A stretch of DNA of 64,000 nucleotides from Siphonodentalium dalli (taxonomy: Eukaryota; Mollusca; Scaphopoda; Gadilida; Siphonodentaliidae). The stretch covers positions 191,818,816-191,882,815 of the forward strand of contig CP136066.1 of NCBI GenBank assembly GCA_032622095.1. Reading direction: 5' to 3'. Below, in pieces: positions 38,401 to 50,800 of the stretch (positions within the stretch are counted from its first letter, which is position 1; each line of letters begins with the position of its first letter). Under the pieces are notes generated by a model. That model had not been told where the DNA came from, made no database searches, and saw only the letters and a list, made by a program, of their open reading frames with translations. Both the position numbers and the translations under genes were made by a program.

Positions 38401-41400
38401 AATTTGAACAAATATGAATATTTCTGCAACAAACGCCGCCCGAAGCACAGCATATATGTACGCACCATCGGGAAGTATTCTTGGACACCAATATCCATTT
38501 TCACCAAAATACGTTGACACACATACTTCATACGGGCTGCATGGTCTCGACTGACACCCGTGTAGTGTTCGCTGTAAAACAAATTTCACAAACATACATA
38601 TATATCTTTTGACAGTAAAATTTCCTTCTCATTGACATAAGTGTCTCTGCGATAACATCGGGGGTACTTGAGATTTGATAACTGGATCAAGAAAAAGACA
38701 TCCATCATAATATAAAATGTACCACACGATGCTGCGGCAACACATCCTCATCCCAGCATGTTATGTGGTAGTCTATTCTGATATGGTAGCAATAAAGAGC
38801 GTTTGTCTGGCGAAATGTTAAAAATGGCTGAAAAATGACTTTCGCAACATTTGACTTTCAGAACATATGAAGCCGGTATATCAATAGTTCGTTTATTTAT
38901 CGACATATCGTATCGGCCACTCCAAATTACGTAGGAAAGAAATGGAGGTTCGAATGAGCTATGTCCGTTTAAACGCCTCGAAAAATAGGTCGAGCAAGAC
39001 TCTGTCCAGGAAAATATATATCAACGGCAACACCATGCGGTCTTATTCGGCAACACCATGTGGTCTTATTCGGCAACACCATGCGGTCTTATTCGGTTAC
39101 TTTGTGTCCGTCTCCGGGGTTTCATCTCGTACATTATATTAATGTTGGACGAATATATCAAACAAACAAACAATTAATAAAATATACGATCGAAATAAAC
39201 CACTTTATCGTGCCTTTATAGATAAATAATATATCCCATCTTTAGTTTGTTCTGTATTCTGTTCGCAAAATAGCTCACAAAATAGCTGTGTGCAACATAT
39301 CCTCATGTAAATAGGTTCATACTGAACGTACATGTATTTTAAAAACACAAATACGCCCATATTGTCGTAATTTGAATCTCAATTACGCTCTATATGATCG
39401 TAAATTGGGCATGAAAACAGTCGAAATAAGTCCATAATGAGCGTGTACCCGTTATTCCGTTGAATGTCGCGGGCCGCAGTGAAACCACATTATAAAGAGC
39501 TTGAATCTGGTAAGTCATGTCGATGAAAAAAAGTTAGATTAAATAATGCAAATATGGGCGTGTTCCGTATGGGGTTAATCAAATACGCCCGATACGGACG
39601 TATTTTTAATATGAATACGACTGTTTTCGTGGCCATGTACGTTCATATAAAGCGTAATTCAGATTCAAATAAGGCATATATGGGCGTATTTGGGGTTTTG
39701 AAATGCGTTCGATATGATCGTATTTTCAAGAGAACAGGCAGGTTGCTGGACTGACTTTCCTGAAGTTTGGGTGTGTTATTGATCGGGTCCTCACATTGAT
39801 TCACACCAATAATAATTCAGCATCTGATCTACCAACATATCCTAATTCAAATTGGATTCGGTTCTGAAATAAGCCCATATTGAGGGAATACCCGTTATCA
39901 TGTTGAATGGCGCGGGCCGCAATGAAAACAAATTATAAAGAGCGTGAATCTTGTAAATCGATCGTGTTGATGATAAAACTTAGAATAAATAATACCAATA
40001 TGGGCGTATTTTGCATGGAAATAATCCCATATCGGACTGTTTTAAAAACACGGTTTACGCCAAAATCAAGCGTATTGGAGGTTATATAATGCCAATGTGA
40101 GCGCATTTCGCTCATTAAAATACGCCCGTTATTGGATCTATACGTTGCCACGCATGCCATATGAGCTGCATGGTCTTGATTGGCAAAAGTGATGTGTTAT
40201 CTGTAAGTTTAAAACACCCATTTCACCATTTCAGAGAGCTATATTGCCTTATCCTTGAAACATGTCTCCTATCGACCTGCATTGTATGTGTGGCTGACCA
40301 CCATGTGGCTGCCAATGCTATACCGTAGTGAATTTTGGGATATCACAATACAGTAAGTTGCAAGATGGAAATACATTACTCTTTCTTAAAATGTGTCTGA
40401 CCAACTTCACATGCATGTCGTCGGGTCCGTATATGGTGCTTAATATATACCACCAGCGTTTCCCGCCGTAACTCGGGTTAAAAGAAACTAAAATTCTTAA
40501 TATGCTTTCTATCGGTTAACAAATATAAATAAGAATTTTGTTGAATAGTTGTGCCTCGACCCCACCTTGACTGGGACGGCATCACCTAGGAATAGTTAAC
40601 TATACATGTATCACATGAAACCCTATAATATCATTGTAAAATCCTTTAGATATGTTCTTATCTCTCACTCGTGAGTAATCGCCGCGTGCTTCCCGGGACA
40701 ATTGGCATCGCGCCAAGTAGATTACCGCGCAGATTAAATACTATTTAGAAACGCCGTGCTTGATACCAATACCAGACAGTGCATAATGATAGCTTTGTTC
40801 ATTAAAGTTAAATTATTGTCCAACTTCGTTGCACTAACGAAAATATGCACACAAACAAAGAGGCAAATTGGAGGATTATGTTTCTACACAAGGAAGAGCT
40901 GTTGTTTACGGTTGTGAAGCGTCTCAGCCAACGCTGTGCATGTATGCATTTTGCATGCCTTTTTCAGCTTCTTTTGATCTGTTAAAAAGGCACAACGCTC
41001 TAGTTTTTTTCATGTGATATATATATTTATCTTTATAAATATATCTCGTTTGATAAATTTGATTCACAACTCGTCTACGACTCGTTGTGAATTATATTTA
41101 TCAAACTCTTTTAATAAAATCTTATATTCCAACATAACTCGTTGTGGATCCTTTATATCCTTAAACTGAATTTGAAAATTAGCTCCGAAGAACTCGAGTT
41201 ATGAGCACATGTCTGACGCCGACAGGCTGTGTTTTGCTATCAGTTGGATATGAAGTCTTTTCCGATCTTCTCATGTGTTGTTGACATCGTGTTATTCCGG
41301 TTTAAACATTATAAATATGATAATATAGGGTATGATATCTTTATTTTAAATATACACATTATAACCAGCTAACATAACATAAAATAAACAACTTTTGGTG

Positions 41401-43182
41401 TTGTATATTGTGAGGTTGACTTGTTTACCGAATATCCTCTTTACAAATTAACCATGATCAAAATAATGAATAAAATAATGCTCTTGGAACGACCTAGTTT
41501 TCTTCATTGTTATACTGATCACTTTATTGGATTGCAGATCTTTTCTTTCCAATGATGTCGGCGGACCAGTCTTTGTTTATAACGATATCTGTAAAATTGT
41601 CTTTTGATGAACATGACATACCACAAACATCGCACACCTCGTTTTGTGATCCAACTCGTTGCGCCTTCTGTTCCCTAACTCGAGTAACATAAATATTAAA
41701 CATGTATCAATTTCTATGAAGATACAGATCAAGATGACATTGCGCAAGTAGCAATTAGCTTTGAATTCCCAGCAGGGAGAGTCAGGATTTGTTTTCAGAC
41801 ACAAGGCCGGTGGGTGTGTTGTGGTCCAAAAAAAAAATGAGTAATGCATTTCCGCGATACAAATGGTTTATAAATTGTGGTGTTCCTCCCACAGTCCCCA
41901 TACCACATGTATCTGATGGTGTCTCATTGATAACTTTGAATCATATCATATATTCCCTGTACAAAATATAAGTTTTATCAATGTCTGTGCCCCTCACCGA
42001 CACCATCCCTGACATGGGCTGCGCTACTTAGGCATATTACATCATACCATTTGAGCCCCTTTATCAGGGACATGACCATATCCATTTACAAGTTTGACAG
42101 GCGTCGGCGACAAATTAATTTTAGTGTTCCACATCCGATAACTTAACATTTGTATTTATTGTTGTGTATGTTGGTCGTGCGTCAATAATACAGTTGAAAA
42201 GTCATATTTGAAAAAGAGCGCTTATATTTCTTTCTTTTATTTTCAAATGTTAAAAGTATTAAAGATCGTTCCTAAACTATTAGGCTGTGGTTATTCTCAT
42301 ATTATTTTGGATTTTCATGTGTGGATTTCGTGAATTAGGTGTTTGCGAATTGCGAATGACATTGATTGTAAATGATGTGTTGATGCTCGTAATCATATTT
42401 AATTTATCCGTTGTAGATGCTGTTAGAGACGGGTAATTTCTTTGAAATGATCACCCAATACGCACACGATTAGACACCGCCTAATATTCATTCGAAGTAA
42501 CACGTGAGGTTAGGATTATTGACTAAATATGTTTAGAGAGCGTTAGCCTAACACCCGCAGGTCCGCCCACCAAATAGGAGAATGTGACTTATGATCGACG
42601 ACAGTTAATCAATTGTGGTGTTGGGAATTCTTTCATGCAAATCTCCGTTATTTCATCAAAGTACGTTCTATATAGAGCGACCACTCATCCGATTAACTCA
42701 TGATATTCATGTTGAAATACAATCCTAACCACTCGTGGCACGTGTTCAGCCTGTTTTCACGAAAAACCAGCACATTATCTGCTTATAACATAAGCATTGA
42801 ACATCGCTTATATAATCGCGAACCCCCATAAAATATTTTTCTCTATGTTATCGTGTGCGTATTAGGTGCAAATGATACATACTATACTAACCTCAGTGTA
42901 ATCAGGTCCTTCAAACAGCGTATATAAATGAGTCGAAGCAAGAGAAGCATCCTTAACTAGCAGCTGGCAGGTTCTTGTTACTACATTGAAATGGTACCGA
43001 TGACAGATCTTCTGGCGGGAACATAATTTCTGGCAACGCATAATGTTCGCAGTTGATATATTCACATAACTTGATAAAGTCTCCACTATATTAACTTTGG
43101 TGAACTCATCAACAATCACATTTAGACAAACGGTACCACACACACATATAACAACCAACGTGCACAATAGCTGCGTGGCCAT
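35272..43182 (-). CDS. Secreted PAN-EGF-C-type lectin protein (4-exon gene model)
   Basis: Predicted from sequence as join(43182-42892, 38571-38466, 36259-36074, 35480-35272) on the minus strand. All borders are GT/AG and the phases fit (0, 1, 1). The 792-nt CDS encodes 263 residues plus stop. Layout: signal peptide 1-~20, PAN/apple-like module ~21-97 with four cysteines (CQKLC, KIC, RTC), short EGF-like module ~98-133 (CQSRPC, EVC, YWC), C-type lectin domain ~134-263 with six cysteines (long form). Likely a secreted recognition or adhesion protein. The usual Ca/sugar triplets are altered: EPA instead of EPN or QPD, and WRTVNC instead of WND…C. Classical mannose or galactose binding is therefore doubtful. 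The exon assembly is inference from splice sites, strand and phase; extra exons are possible. Confidence 0.75.
36074..36259 (-). CDS. Lectin gene exon 3: N-terminal half of C-type lectin domain
   Basis: Acceptor ACATTTTCAG, then 186 nt encoding PCSLPGYTLETDPVVCWKY, WDEAVAYCEADGGHL and FFRTKLKSISA, then donor CAGCAG|GTACGT. The extra early cysteine pair marks a long-form lectin domain, and W-x-EA-x3-C and GGHL are the family landmarks of helix 1 and its following strand. Confidence 0.85.
36295..36400. repeat. Half copy of a foldback MITE in lectin intron 2
   Basis: ATAGAGGATCTAAAACGAGTCC, AGTTTATATCGCGAA, CGAGTCCAGTAAGTTAGG and ACAGAGCC parallel the left arm and loop of the foldback element at 60434-60597. 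Only one arm is present. It explains the open frame upstream of exon 3, which should not be read as coding. Confidence 0.6.
37085..37362 (+). pseudogene. C-terminal fragment of a non-LTR retrotransposon ORF2
   Basis: The + strand encodes CPMCNDGNEDNYHVIANC, the C-x2-C-x8-H-x4-C knuckle at the end of many LINE ORF2 proteins, followed by AKTKSIRDKYIQTI. After one in-frame TAG the same frame continues: INNIKQATDTTIDCTKLEHW and LHLHRVNTLKSME before TGA. No reverse-transcriptase motifs are seen upstream, so this is a 5'-truncated relic within lectin intron 2. Confidence 0.5.
37915..38175 (+). repeat. Dispersed repeat related to the arms around the recombinase
   Basis: TTAAAGATACGGGAGG, GGCGGTGGGTATGTTA, ATAAACAGAAAG, GCATAAACAGTATGTTAT and GGTAAACATAAAGAGCGTT match, in inverse orientation, 54690-54975 at roughly three quarters identity by eye. 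More weakly and in direct orientation they match 52105-52240. A non-coding member of the same family, in lectin intron 2. Confidence 0.65.
38466..38571 (-). CDS. Lectin gene exon 2: short EGF-like module
   Basis: Acceptor TTGTTTTACAG, then 106 nt encoding RTLHGCQSRPCSPYEVCVST … YWCPRILPD, then donor GATG|GTGCGT (phase 1). Four cysteines match the first four of an EGF module; the last disulfide pair is missing. The module links the PAN and lectin parts. A relic duplicate lies at 40141-40200. Confidence 0.7.
39025..39096 (+). repeat. 23-bp minisatellite, 3 copies
   Basis: CGGCAACACCATGCGGTC followed by TTATT repeats at 39025, 39048 and 39071, with one internal base change (GCGG/GTGG). In lectin intron 1. 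Confidence 0.9.
39423..40011 (+). repeat. Direct pair of ~140-bp units, 443 bp apart
   Basis: Units at 39423-39561 and 39866-40011 share GAAATAAG, TACCCGTTAT, GTTGAATG, CGCGGGCCGCA, ATTATAAAGAGC and AATATGGGCGT. AATACGCCC/GGGCGTATT words also pepper the sequence between and around them. Inside lectin intron 1, beside a relic duplicate of exon 2. Confidence 0.7.
40141..40200 (-). pseudogene. Relic duplicate of the lectin-gene EGF exon
   Basis: The minus strand after TTACAG reads TTTTGCCAATCAAGACCATG, encoding FCQSRPCSSYG, against GCQSRPCSPYE in exon 2. GGCAACGTA then aligns with TCAACGTATTTTGG of exon 2. The third cysteine codon and the donor are not preserved, so it is probably not spliced. 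It points to an old internal duplication around exon 2, about 1.6 kb apart. Confidence 0.55.
41048..41106. repeat. Inverted repeat, 26-bp arms
   Basis: GTTTGATAAATTTGATTCAC and AACTCG, a short loop, then the inverse CGTTGTGAATTATATTTATCAAAC. A foldback that could form a cruciform or intronic RNA hairpin, in lectin intron 1. Confidence 0.8.
42892..43182 (-). CDS. Lectin gene exon 1: signal peptide and PAN/apple-like module
   Basis: ATG at 43182 opens a hydrophobic leader (MATQLLCTLVVICVCGTVC) followed by a region with CQKLCSRQKICHRYHF and TCQLL, the cysteine spacing of PAN/apple modules. It ends at donor ACTGAG|GTTAGT after 97 codons (phase 0). First ATG in the frame; the frame runs into intron stops after the donor. 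Confidence 0.75.
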
Positions 43183-43963
43183 AACAAAATATGGATCGGA
43201 CAGTTCCGAGTCCTCTTGAGCTGGTATCCGAACATGTGTTTCCGTACGATTCCGATTAAAGTGTCGTGAATGGGATAGCTAATACAGATAATAAACATGT
43301 CATCTTCCGATCGAAGAGAGCAGCTGCATGGTCGAATTTGAAACGCCTCTAAACACAAAAACTCATTGACATGTCTTACTTCTATCATTTAGTCAGCAAC
43401 TGTAGGATGTTAGCCCATTGATTTCTGGTAGGACTATTCGTGCTTCGTAAATATTTCAGCACTGTGGTCGGATGTAATGGTTCTTCCACCGACATTGTGT
43501 CTCCAAATAATTAATTAATCATAAAATACGGGCCATTTGTTGTTCTGCCCACACTATTTCTCTGAATGTGCAATTGGTACAACATCGAGCTCCCGTGGCG
43601 AGAGTTATTGTTCCGAATGAACGGCTATTGTCTAATAATCAAACACCTCTACATTCATAAAGTTAGCGCCAGTAAGAATCATCCGGTATGCGCGTCGAGG
43701 CTGACATGTTAGAAAAATCGGTCCTCGATTTCTACATAAATAAACATTAAAAACGCCAAATGTAGGTGAAGAATTCAACTAGATCCACACCAATTACTAC
43801 CAGGAACCGATGTTCGAGACGAATTAATGAAACTATCGGCGGATCAACGAAAAATTGTTATGTGAGTTGAAAAAAAATCGCTAGAGCCTCCATCCCGTCC
43901 TTCGGCCGCCATATTGAATCCAAGGTAAACAAATAAACTCAAGTGTTTCTTACCGAATCAAAG

Positions 43964-44965
43964 ATGGCAAATAAACGTAAAAACAACAAAAAACATTCTA
44001 AAAACGATGCTGAAAATCAAAACTCTACAGGTTCATCAAATGATGACACCTTAAATTCTGAATCAAAAAAACAGATGACTATACAGGAATTCATAAACAA
44101 AGATAAAGCGAAACCACCACCCTCACCAATCGTCGACAACCCTGAGCCTAAAGCTACAGATATCTCCCCATCGAACACTATTAATACCCAGATGGCTTCT
44201 CTTGCTGCAAAAATTGATTCATTGGCAACTGTTTGGGAAAACCATCGCACACAAATGACCACAGGTCAAAAGTCTCATGCTGAGGAAATAAACAATACAA
44301 TGAAAATGTTCAAAGAAGAAATGAAGAAAATATTGAACGACCAAACTGAATTCTTTGAATTGAAGCTGAAAACTTGGAATGACGAAAAGAAATCACTAAT
44401 ATCCATAATTGATGAGCAAAAACTTCAAATTGAAAACAATAAATGGAATATCAATGATCTTGAGCAGCAAGGCCGCAAAGATAGTGTGCGAATATTCGGC
44501 ATCAACGACCAAAACCACGAAACATTAGATGATTGTGAGAAAACCACACTAAACTTTCTTAATACAAAGCTCAACCTGAACCTAAAAATGAAGCATATTG
44601 CCATTGCTCATAGAGTGGGAAGGAAAATAGCACCTGGATCCAATTCCGACCCAAGAACCAAACCGCGAGCAATCCTTGTTAAATTTGCAATGCGTAGGTA
44701 CAAGAACAATGTTATTCAAAATCGAAAATCACTAAAAGGAACTGGATTTACTATTGTGGAGGATGCGACACAACTGAACAGTCAACTACTCAGAAAAGCC
44801 CATAACTCAGATAAAATTAAAAATTCCTGGATACAAAATGGAAAACTATACGTGAAGAAAATCGATGATTCCATAACCAAATTTCGCACTGAAGATGAAC
44901 TTGATGCTATAATCAAAGGACGAACACATAATCAAAGGGAACAGCACATGGACATCAATTTGTAA
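43964..44965 (+). CDS. LINE ORF1 protein, L1 ORF1p-like (Transposase_22 type)
   Basis: A 333-residue uninterrupted frame from ATG 43964 (context AAAGATGG, good for initiation). The N-terminal ~120 residues are Lys/Asn/Ser-rich and disordered. Residues ~75-170 look like a coiled coil (heptad-like, charged, SLAAKIDSLATVW … FEEEMKK-like region). Then comes an RRM-like part with GRKDSVRIFGI and AHRVGRK, and a C-terminal part with ILVKFAMRRYKN, SLKGTGFTIVEDATQLN and SWIQNGKLYVKK. This is the order in L1 ORF1 proteins, which trimerise, bind RNA and act as nucleic-acid chaperones in retrotransposition. Intact while ORF2 is broken; it could be an independent copy. Confidence 0.85.
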   Translation: MANKRKNNKKHSKNDAENQNSTGSSNDDTLNSESKKQMTIQEFINKDKAKPPPSPIVDNPEPKATDISPSNTINTQMASLAAKIDSLATVWENHRTQMTTGQKSHAEEINNTMKMFKEEMKKILNDQTEFFELKLKTWNDEKKSLISIIDEQKLQIENNKWNINDLEQQGRKDSVRIFGINDQNHETLDDCEKTTLNFLNTKLNLNLKMKHIAIAHRVGRKIAPGSNSDPRTKPRAILVKFAMRRYKNNVIQNRKSLKGTGFTIVEDATQLNSQLLRKAHNSDKIKNSWIQNGKLYVKKIDDSITKFRTEDELDAIIKGRTHNQREQHMDINL

Positions 44966-47887
44966 TTGAAACAAGTAGTAGCCAAAATTGGATAATTCAC
45001 AAATGTATATAATTATGTTATAATTTTTGAAATTTTGCTGCATTATACACAATATGCTATGTCCATAAGACCATAACCCCATTGGATTAAACGTCCCTTC
45101 ACACACCACAACTCCTTAAATCGCGGTCCTTCTATGTGTTATAGCTATTGGGATGTTGAGTAATGATGTGTGCTGCTGTTTACCACGAATCTAATATTAT
45201 ACTATACATACAAGACATACAGTACTGTTGTTGGTAAATATCAATTAGCATTATTGTTCAAACTATCAGTCGATGGGTGTGGCACTTATAAGGACTGTGC
45301 TTTGACAAGTTAATCCTACCTTCATGGTAAATATTCCATTCCATATCGAAAAACAAGTTGCCTCAATTCCGCTACATAACCGTCGAACTCAGTATACATC
45401 ACCCACAGTATAGGTCCGAAAGAATAACATTAATTTTGTCCAAACACATCCAGAAATTCTCAATAATCGCAATCAGTTTCTCTCACAAAGCCAATAACAT
45501 ATAGTGACAAATAAACGTTTTGTCCCCGTAATGCCCAACAACATATCTACTGTGTCAAACATGATTGTAACTAGGTCAGCTAAACAGAGCTCATCACAAG
45601 ATGCACGCTCAAAAGCATACACAATACTATAATTATGCATTCAGGAACGTATGCAGCGTGTGTTCTCCCCTTGCGCCTCAAAAATGAATTTCAATCTATA
45701 AATCGCATGAAAATATTAGCGTTTTAAAACCTATCTACGAATGTACGCTAAATTATAGTCTTATCATATATTATTATATATCATGTATATGTTTGAAAAT
45801 GATATCGACTCGCGCAATACCCCAAAACCAGTCAATAACATGTGAAGTTAGCGTGCTGTATACCCCTCTAAGATGCATGTGTTCCCCACGGGCTCGAGTT
45901 ATAAACATAAATATTATAAGACGACCAATAAAAAAATGTTTACATAGACATTCTACCCACATATCCTGTCGGATTGTGAATTATAGTATATTACCAACCG
46001 CATATATGAATTTTAGGAGGTATTCATGATTTCAGAATGCATTATTTAAAGTTTTATGTATAGTGTTTGTAACCAGGTTTGATACATGTACATAAATATC
46101 TATGCTCCAAATCCACACCTATCTTCGTGGTATGCCTTAGAAATATGCCATATTTATCATGAACAGATTGTAAATTCCTTGAGTTTTCGTCCCAGTCCAA
46201 AAATACAGAGGACAGCCTCCGGGACAGGGAAATATTTCCTTCGGTTATATACAACGACACTCAGATAACAATTACCCACTAAAAGTATCAGTTTAAATGA
46301 AACAATACTAAAATAATGGACAAACGTCAAAACCACCATAACTGCAAGAAAATTTCTCATCAACAACACTTAATGAGCGGAACCACTTTATGGTCAACCA
46401 TACTCCATATTAATCTTTTATTATACACTTGTGTCAACTTCTTCAATCCGGAACAAAAATTGTTGTTCTCCTCTTAGGAATATTCCATATATATTATGGG
46501 TCCAAATAATGGTAAACATGTGATTGATTATATGCATTTTGATTTGTGTATTTCAGTATGTATTTTTAACCATAATTATGTATTGAAGTATACTAGCATA
46601 TGTTAGCCTGGACCCAGGCCGGGAATACCATGTGATGCCGGCTGCGTGGGACGCCGTGTGCCTCCTGGCACAGTCGATACCACATACATTCTCGAACTAA
46701 TGTGCACATTGTGCTGCAGGGATTATAACTTGTCATACGCATTGCAACATCGCAACAACAAACAAGAAAGTTTAAAGCTATATTTGAATATCAAAACCAA
46801 TCTATGAAACAATTGTTGCAATACACTCAGATTCTTTATTTCCACATGCAAACAGAAAGGCTATGAACTAGATTTGCCACTTAAAGGCCCTTACAGCCTG
46901 ATAATAAACCTTACGATATACACCTTAACGATTCGTATAATTATAGACTTTCATTGTATATAAGGCAGACATAACTATAATCTGCATGTCTTATATTTAC
47001 ACACAAATCAACCAAATACATTACGTATGATTATGTGTATAAATGGTAAATGTAGTCAGGAAGAGTGTATAACCCACTCAAAATAAAAGCACATATAGTC
47101 CCTGCACCAAAATGTGTATATATACATGCATCTAACCGAGAACGTATTGATGTACAGGGACCTGTAGGGCGATCCGCTGCCATCACATTTGCGCTGCCCA
47201 TTGGCGGGGTCCCCACATGCGCGCCTGCTTTGCGGTAGTGGTACTATGCAAATACCTATGTATAGTGCCCTTGACGTAGCGCGGGCGCGTGCTTGGGGAC
47301 AGCGGATTGGGCTGCGCGGGGGTGGGGTGAAGCGCGTTACAGGCCACTGCGTTTGTGACAATAATTCAGATAGCCGCCATAATACGCTATGATACTTAAA
47401 TCATTTCAGTAGATACCATCGAGCAACACACCTATTGCCATCCACGATTCATATGCGGTAGGTATAGTTCTAATGCCATCAAATTTGCTCGAGTTGATTC
47501 CAAAATTCTCGATATTAAAAATGTAATAAATTGTAATCGATCGACGAGGGATAACTCTATCGACACAAATCTCAATTCTGCCTATGCATGGAGTTACACC
47601 ACTTGTTACCTTTGCTTAAAATGTATATACAAAATTGAAGTTTGTGGTCTGTCCTGAAGGGCGGGTGGAGGCCATTAAAAATGGCGCCCACATGCCGGAC
47701 TATTTGTATTGTTATATCATTTGTACATAGATATGTTATTACCTACCCCCTCCCCAGAGTGTGTCTGCTGAAACTGGTACCATTTATATTGTGTATACAC
47801 ATCATTCTATATATGCATTACATAGATACTTGTTAATAATATGTTGCATGGAGATTGGCCGATACGTCTGCGTACTTGTACTTTCCT
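44966..47887 (+). other. LINE inter-ORF spacer or insertion, 2.9 kb
   Basis: No coding domain could be recognised. It contains a GC/CpG-rich block at 47160-47345 (GCGCGGGCGCGTGC, GGGCTGCGCGGGGGTGGGG) unlike the AT-rich surroundings, and GGAGGCCATTAAAAATGGCG at 47671-47690. ORFs on both strands are short and without motifs. L1/Tx1 elements normally have very short spacers, so most of this is probably foreign or marks two separate elements. Confidence 0.5.
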
Positions 47888-50800
47888 ATGTCTAATATCG
47901 AAATAATTTCTCTAAACTGCCGAGGGCTTAATCAAAACGAAAAACGCCGAGATCTGTTCCATCACCTTCGAGATAAAAAAGCTTCAATATATTGTCTACA
48001 GGACACTCATTTCACCAAAGCCATGGAAAAATACATTGAAGCAGAATGGGGATTCAAAACAGTAATGGCCTCTTACTCGTCTCAATCCCGTGGGGTGGCA
48101 TTCCTCTTTAATAATAACTTCGAATATGAAATACATGACACGACACGGGATTCAGAAGGGAACTACATTATATTAGATATATCGATCGAAAAAATTAGAT
48201 TCAGTCTCGTGACAATCTATGGCCCGAATGACGATAATCCAACTTTTTATAAAAATATCAACAAACTGCTTTTAGACATCGGTAATACTCAAATAATCAT
48301 ATGTGGTGACTGGAACATCTCGCAAGATCAAGAACTTGATACCTTCAATTACAACAACATTAATAATCCAAACGCAAAAGACGCACTGAAAAATCTTGCC
48401 GCCAGCCTCGAACTCGTGGACCCATGGAGATTGAAAAATAAAAATGAAAGACGATATACTTGGCGAAGAAAATCCCCAATTAAAATGGCAAGGTTGGACT
48501 TTTTTATGATCTCTTCAGATCTTTTAAGTTTACTCGAAACTGACCCAGACATTTTACCTGCTTATAGATCTGACCACTCCATGATTAATCTCACACTCAA
48601 AATTAATAACTCGGAAAGGGGACCCGGATTTTGGAAATTTAATAACTCCCTACTGTACGAAACAGAATATGCATCGACTGTAAAAACAATCATACATGAG
48701 AATAAAGTTAGATATGGCATCACACAGCCAGATGGCACCCCCTGTCGAAAACCCCCCACGATCACTAAACAACTATTCCTTGACGCAATGCTACTAGACA
48801 TTCGTGGTGCGACAATTCAGTTCTCATCCAAACGCAAACGAGAATCGAAGCTCAGAGAAAATAAGCTCATTTGTGATCGAAAAGAAATTGAAAATTGATC
48901 AGTCTGACAACAGTCTCGAAGAAAAAAGTTCCCTTTTACGAAAACTTGACGAATTAGATTCAAAAATTCAAAATATGAGAAAAGATAATATTCGCGGAGC
49001 CATGATCCGGTCACGTGCTCAATGGGTCGAACAAGGCGAGAAACCTACTAAATACTTTCTTAATTTAGAAAAAAGGAATTATGTATCTAAGACAATAACA
49101 TCCCTTAACGATAACTCAGGCAACACCTTATCGTCCCAGACATAAATCATCAATGAGGCGCGTAGCTTTTACAAAACTCTTTACTCACACCGACCGGTCC
49201 ATAAGCAACAAATCAACGAAATCATCCGTAACGAAAATGTCCCCAGGCTATCCCCCGAACAATCTGAAAGCTTAGAAGGCACCCTAACCCTTAATGAACT
49301 AACTTCTGCGTTGAAACGAACAAAGAACGGCAAAAGTCCTGGTCCAGATGGCTATACAGTAGAATTCTTCAAATTCTTTTGGGTAGATGTAGGTCCCATT
49401 CTCTTGGAATCCCTAAATGAATCAATTACAACCGGGGAGCTGTCCATTACACAAAAACAGGGCTTGATCACTCTTATTCCAAAGAAAGACAAAGACAGGC
49501 AACTCCTAAAAAACTGGCGCCCAATCTCACTGTTGAATGTGACATATAAACTAGCATCAGCTTGCATAGCAGATAGACTGAAAACAGTTTTACCGGTAAT
49601 AATAGACCCCGATCAAACAGGCTTCCTCTCAAATAGATTTAATGGAGACAACACCAGACTCATATACGACATTCTTCAAAAACAGAGCAAGAATCAAAAC
49701 CAGGAATGCTGCTATTAATAGATTTTGAAAAGGCCTTCGACTCTGTATCATGGTCATTCATACATGAGTGCCTAGATTTTTTTAATTTTGGTGAATCAAT
49801 CAAGTCTTGGATATCCATTTTCTACAATAATATATCCTCTTCAATTCTCATAAACGGGCATATTTCCCAAAGTTTCAATCTATTCAGAGGCTGTCGGCAG
49901 GGTGATCCTATTTCACCTTATATTTTTTTAATTTGTGCAGAAATTCTAGGTATCCTAATGAGACAAAACACTAAAATTAAAGGAATAATCCTCGGCGGTT
50001 TAGAATATAAAATAACACAGTACGCAGACGATACAACGCTGATCCTCGATGGCAGTCAGGAAAGTCTATTAGAATCTTATAGTACATTAGACAAATTCGC
50101 CTCGGTGTCAGGACTGAATATCAACCACAGTAAATGTCAGGCATCGTGGATTGGGGCTCTGAAGGGAAATACACACAACATATGCCCTGAACTACATGTA
50201 CAATTCACCAACTCCTTTACTCTATTAGGGATCAAATTTAATACCAACCTTGATAAAATATTAGATAACTACGACTCAAAGCTATCAGATATTAAGACCC
50301 TGATAAAATCATGGGGACATAGGCTATTGACTCCTTTGGGTAGAATCACGGTAATAAAATCTCTTATACTGCCAAAAATAACCCACGTATTTCAGTCTCT
50401 TCCCAACACGACAGCATCATTTTTTAAAAATTTAAAAACGATTCTGTTTAACTTTGTTTGGGGAGGAAAACGAGACAGAGTTAAAAGAACCCAACTCTGC
50501 CAAAATTTCGAAGCAGGGGGCCTGAAAATGGTTGATGTCGAAGCTTTCAATTCATATATGAAGATAACATGGATCCGCCGAATTATACTGAAACGGCCGA
50601 AATGGCACCCCTTGTAGATTTACCAATAGACGAAGATCCCCTCTTTCTTGCATATGGAGGCCAATACTTAAAGCTATATTCTGCCCGCATCCAGAATCCT
50701 TTCTGGAGAGATGTCCTTATCGCATGGTCTGAGCTATTGGTAGCAGAAAAAAAGACCCTACCCATACTGTCTTCAATTTTATGGAATAATGAACATTTTA

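Noticed and set aside
43122-43388. Minus ORF with FQIRPCSCSL, resembling the EGF exon
   Set aside because: Similarity is restricted to a few residues (RPCS) around ACCATGCAGC, and it overlaps the start of exon 1.
47189-47392. GC-rich ORFs on both strands near 47.2 kb
   Set aside because: A short CpG-rich block produces long frames on both strands; no domain or splice evidence.
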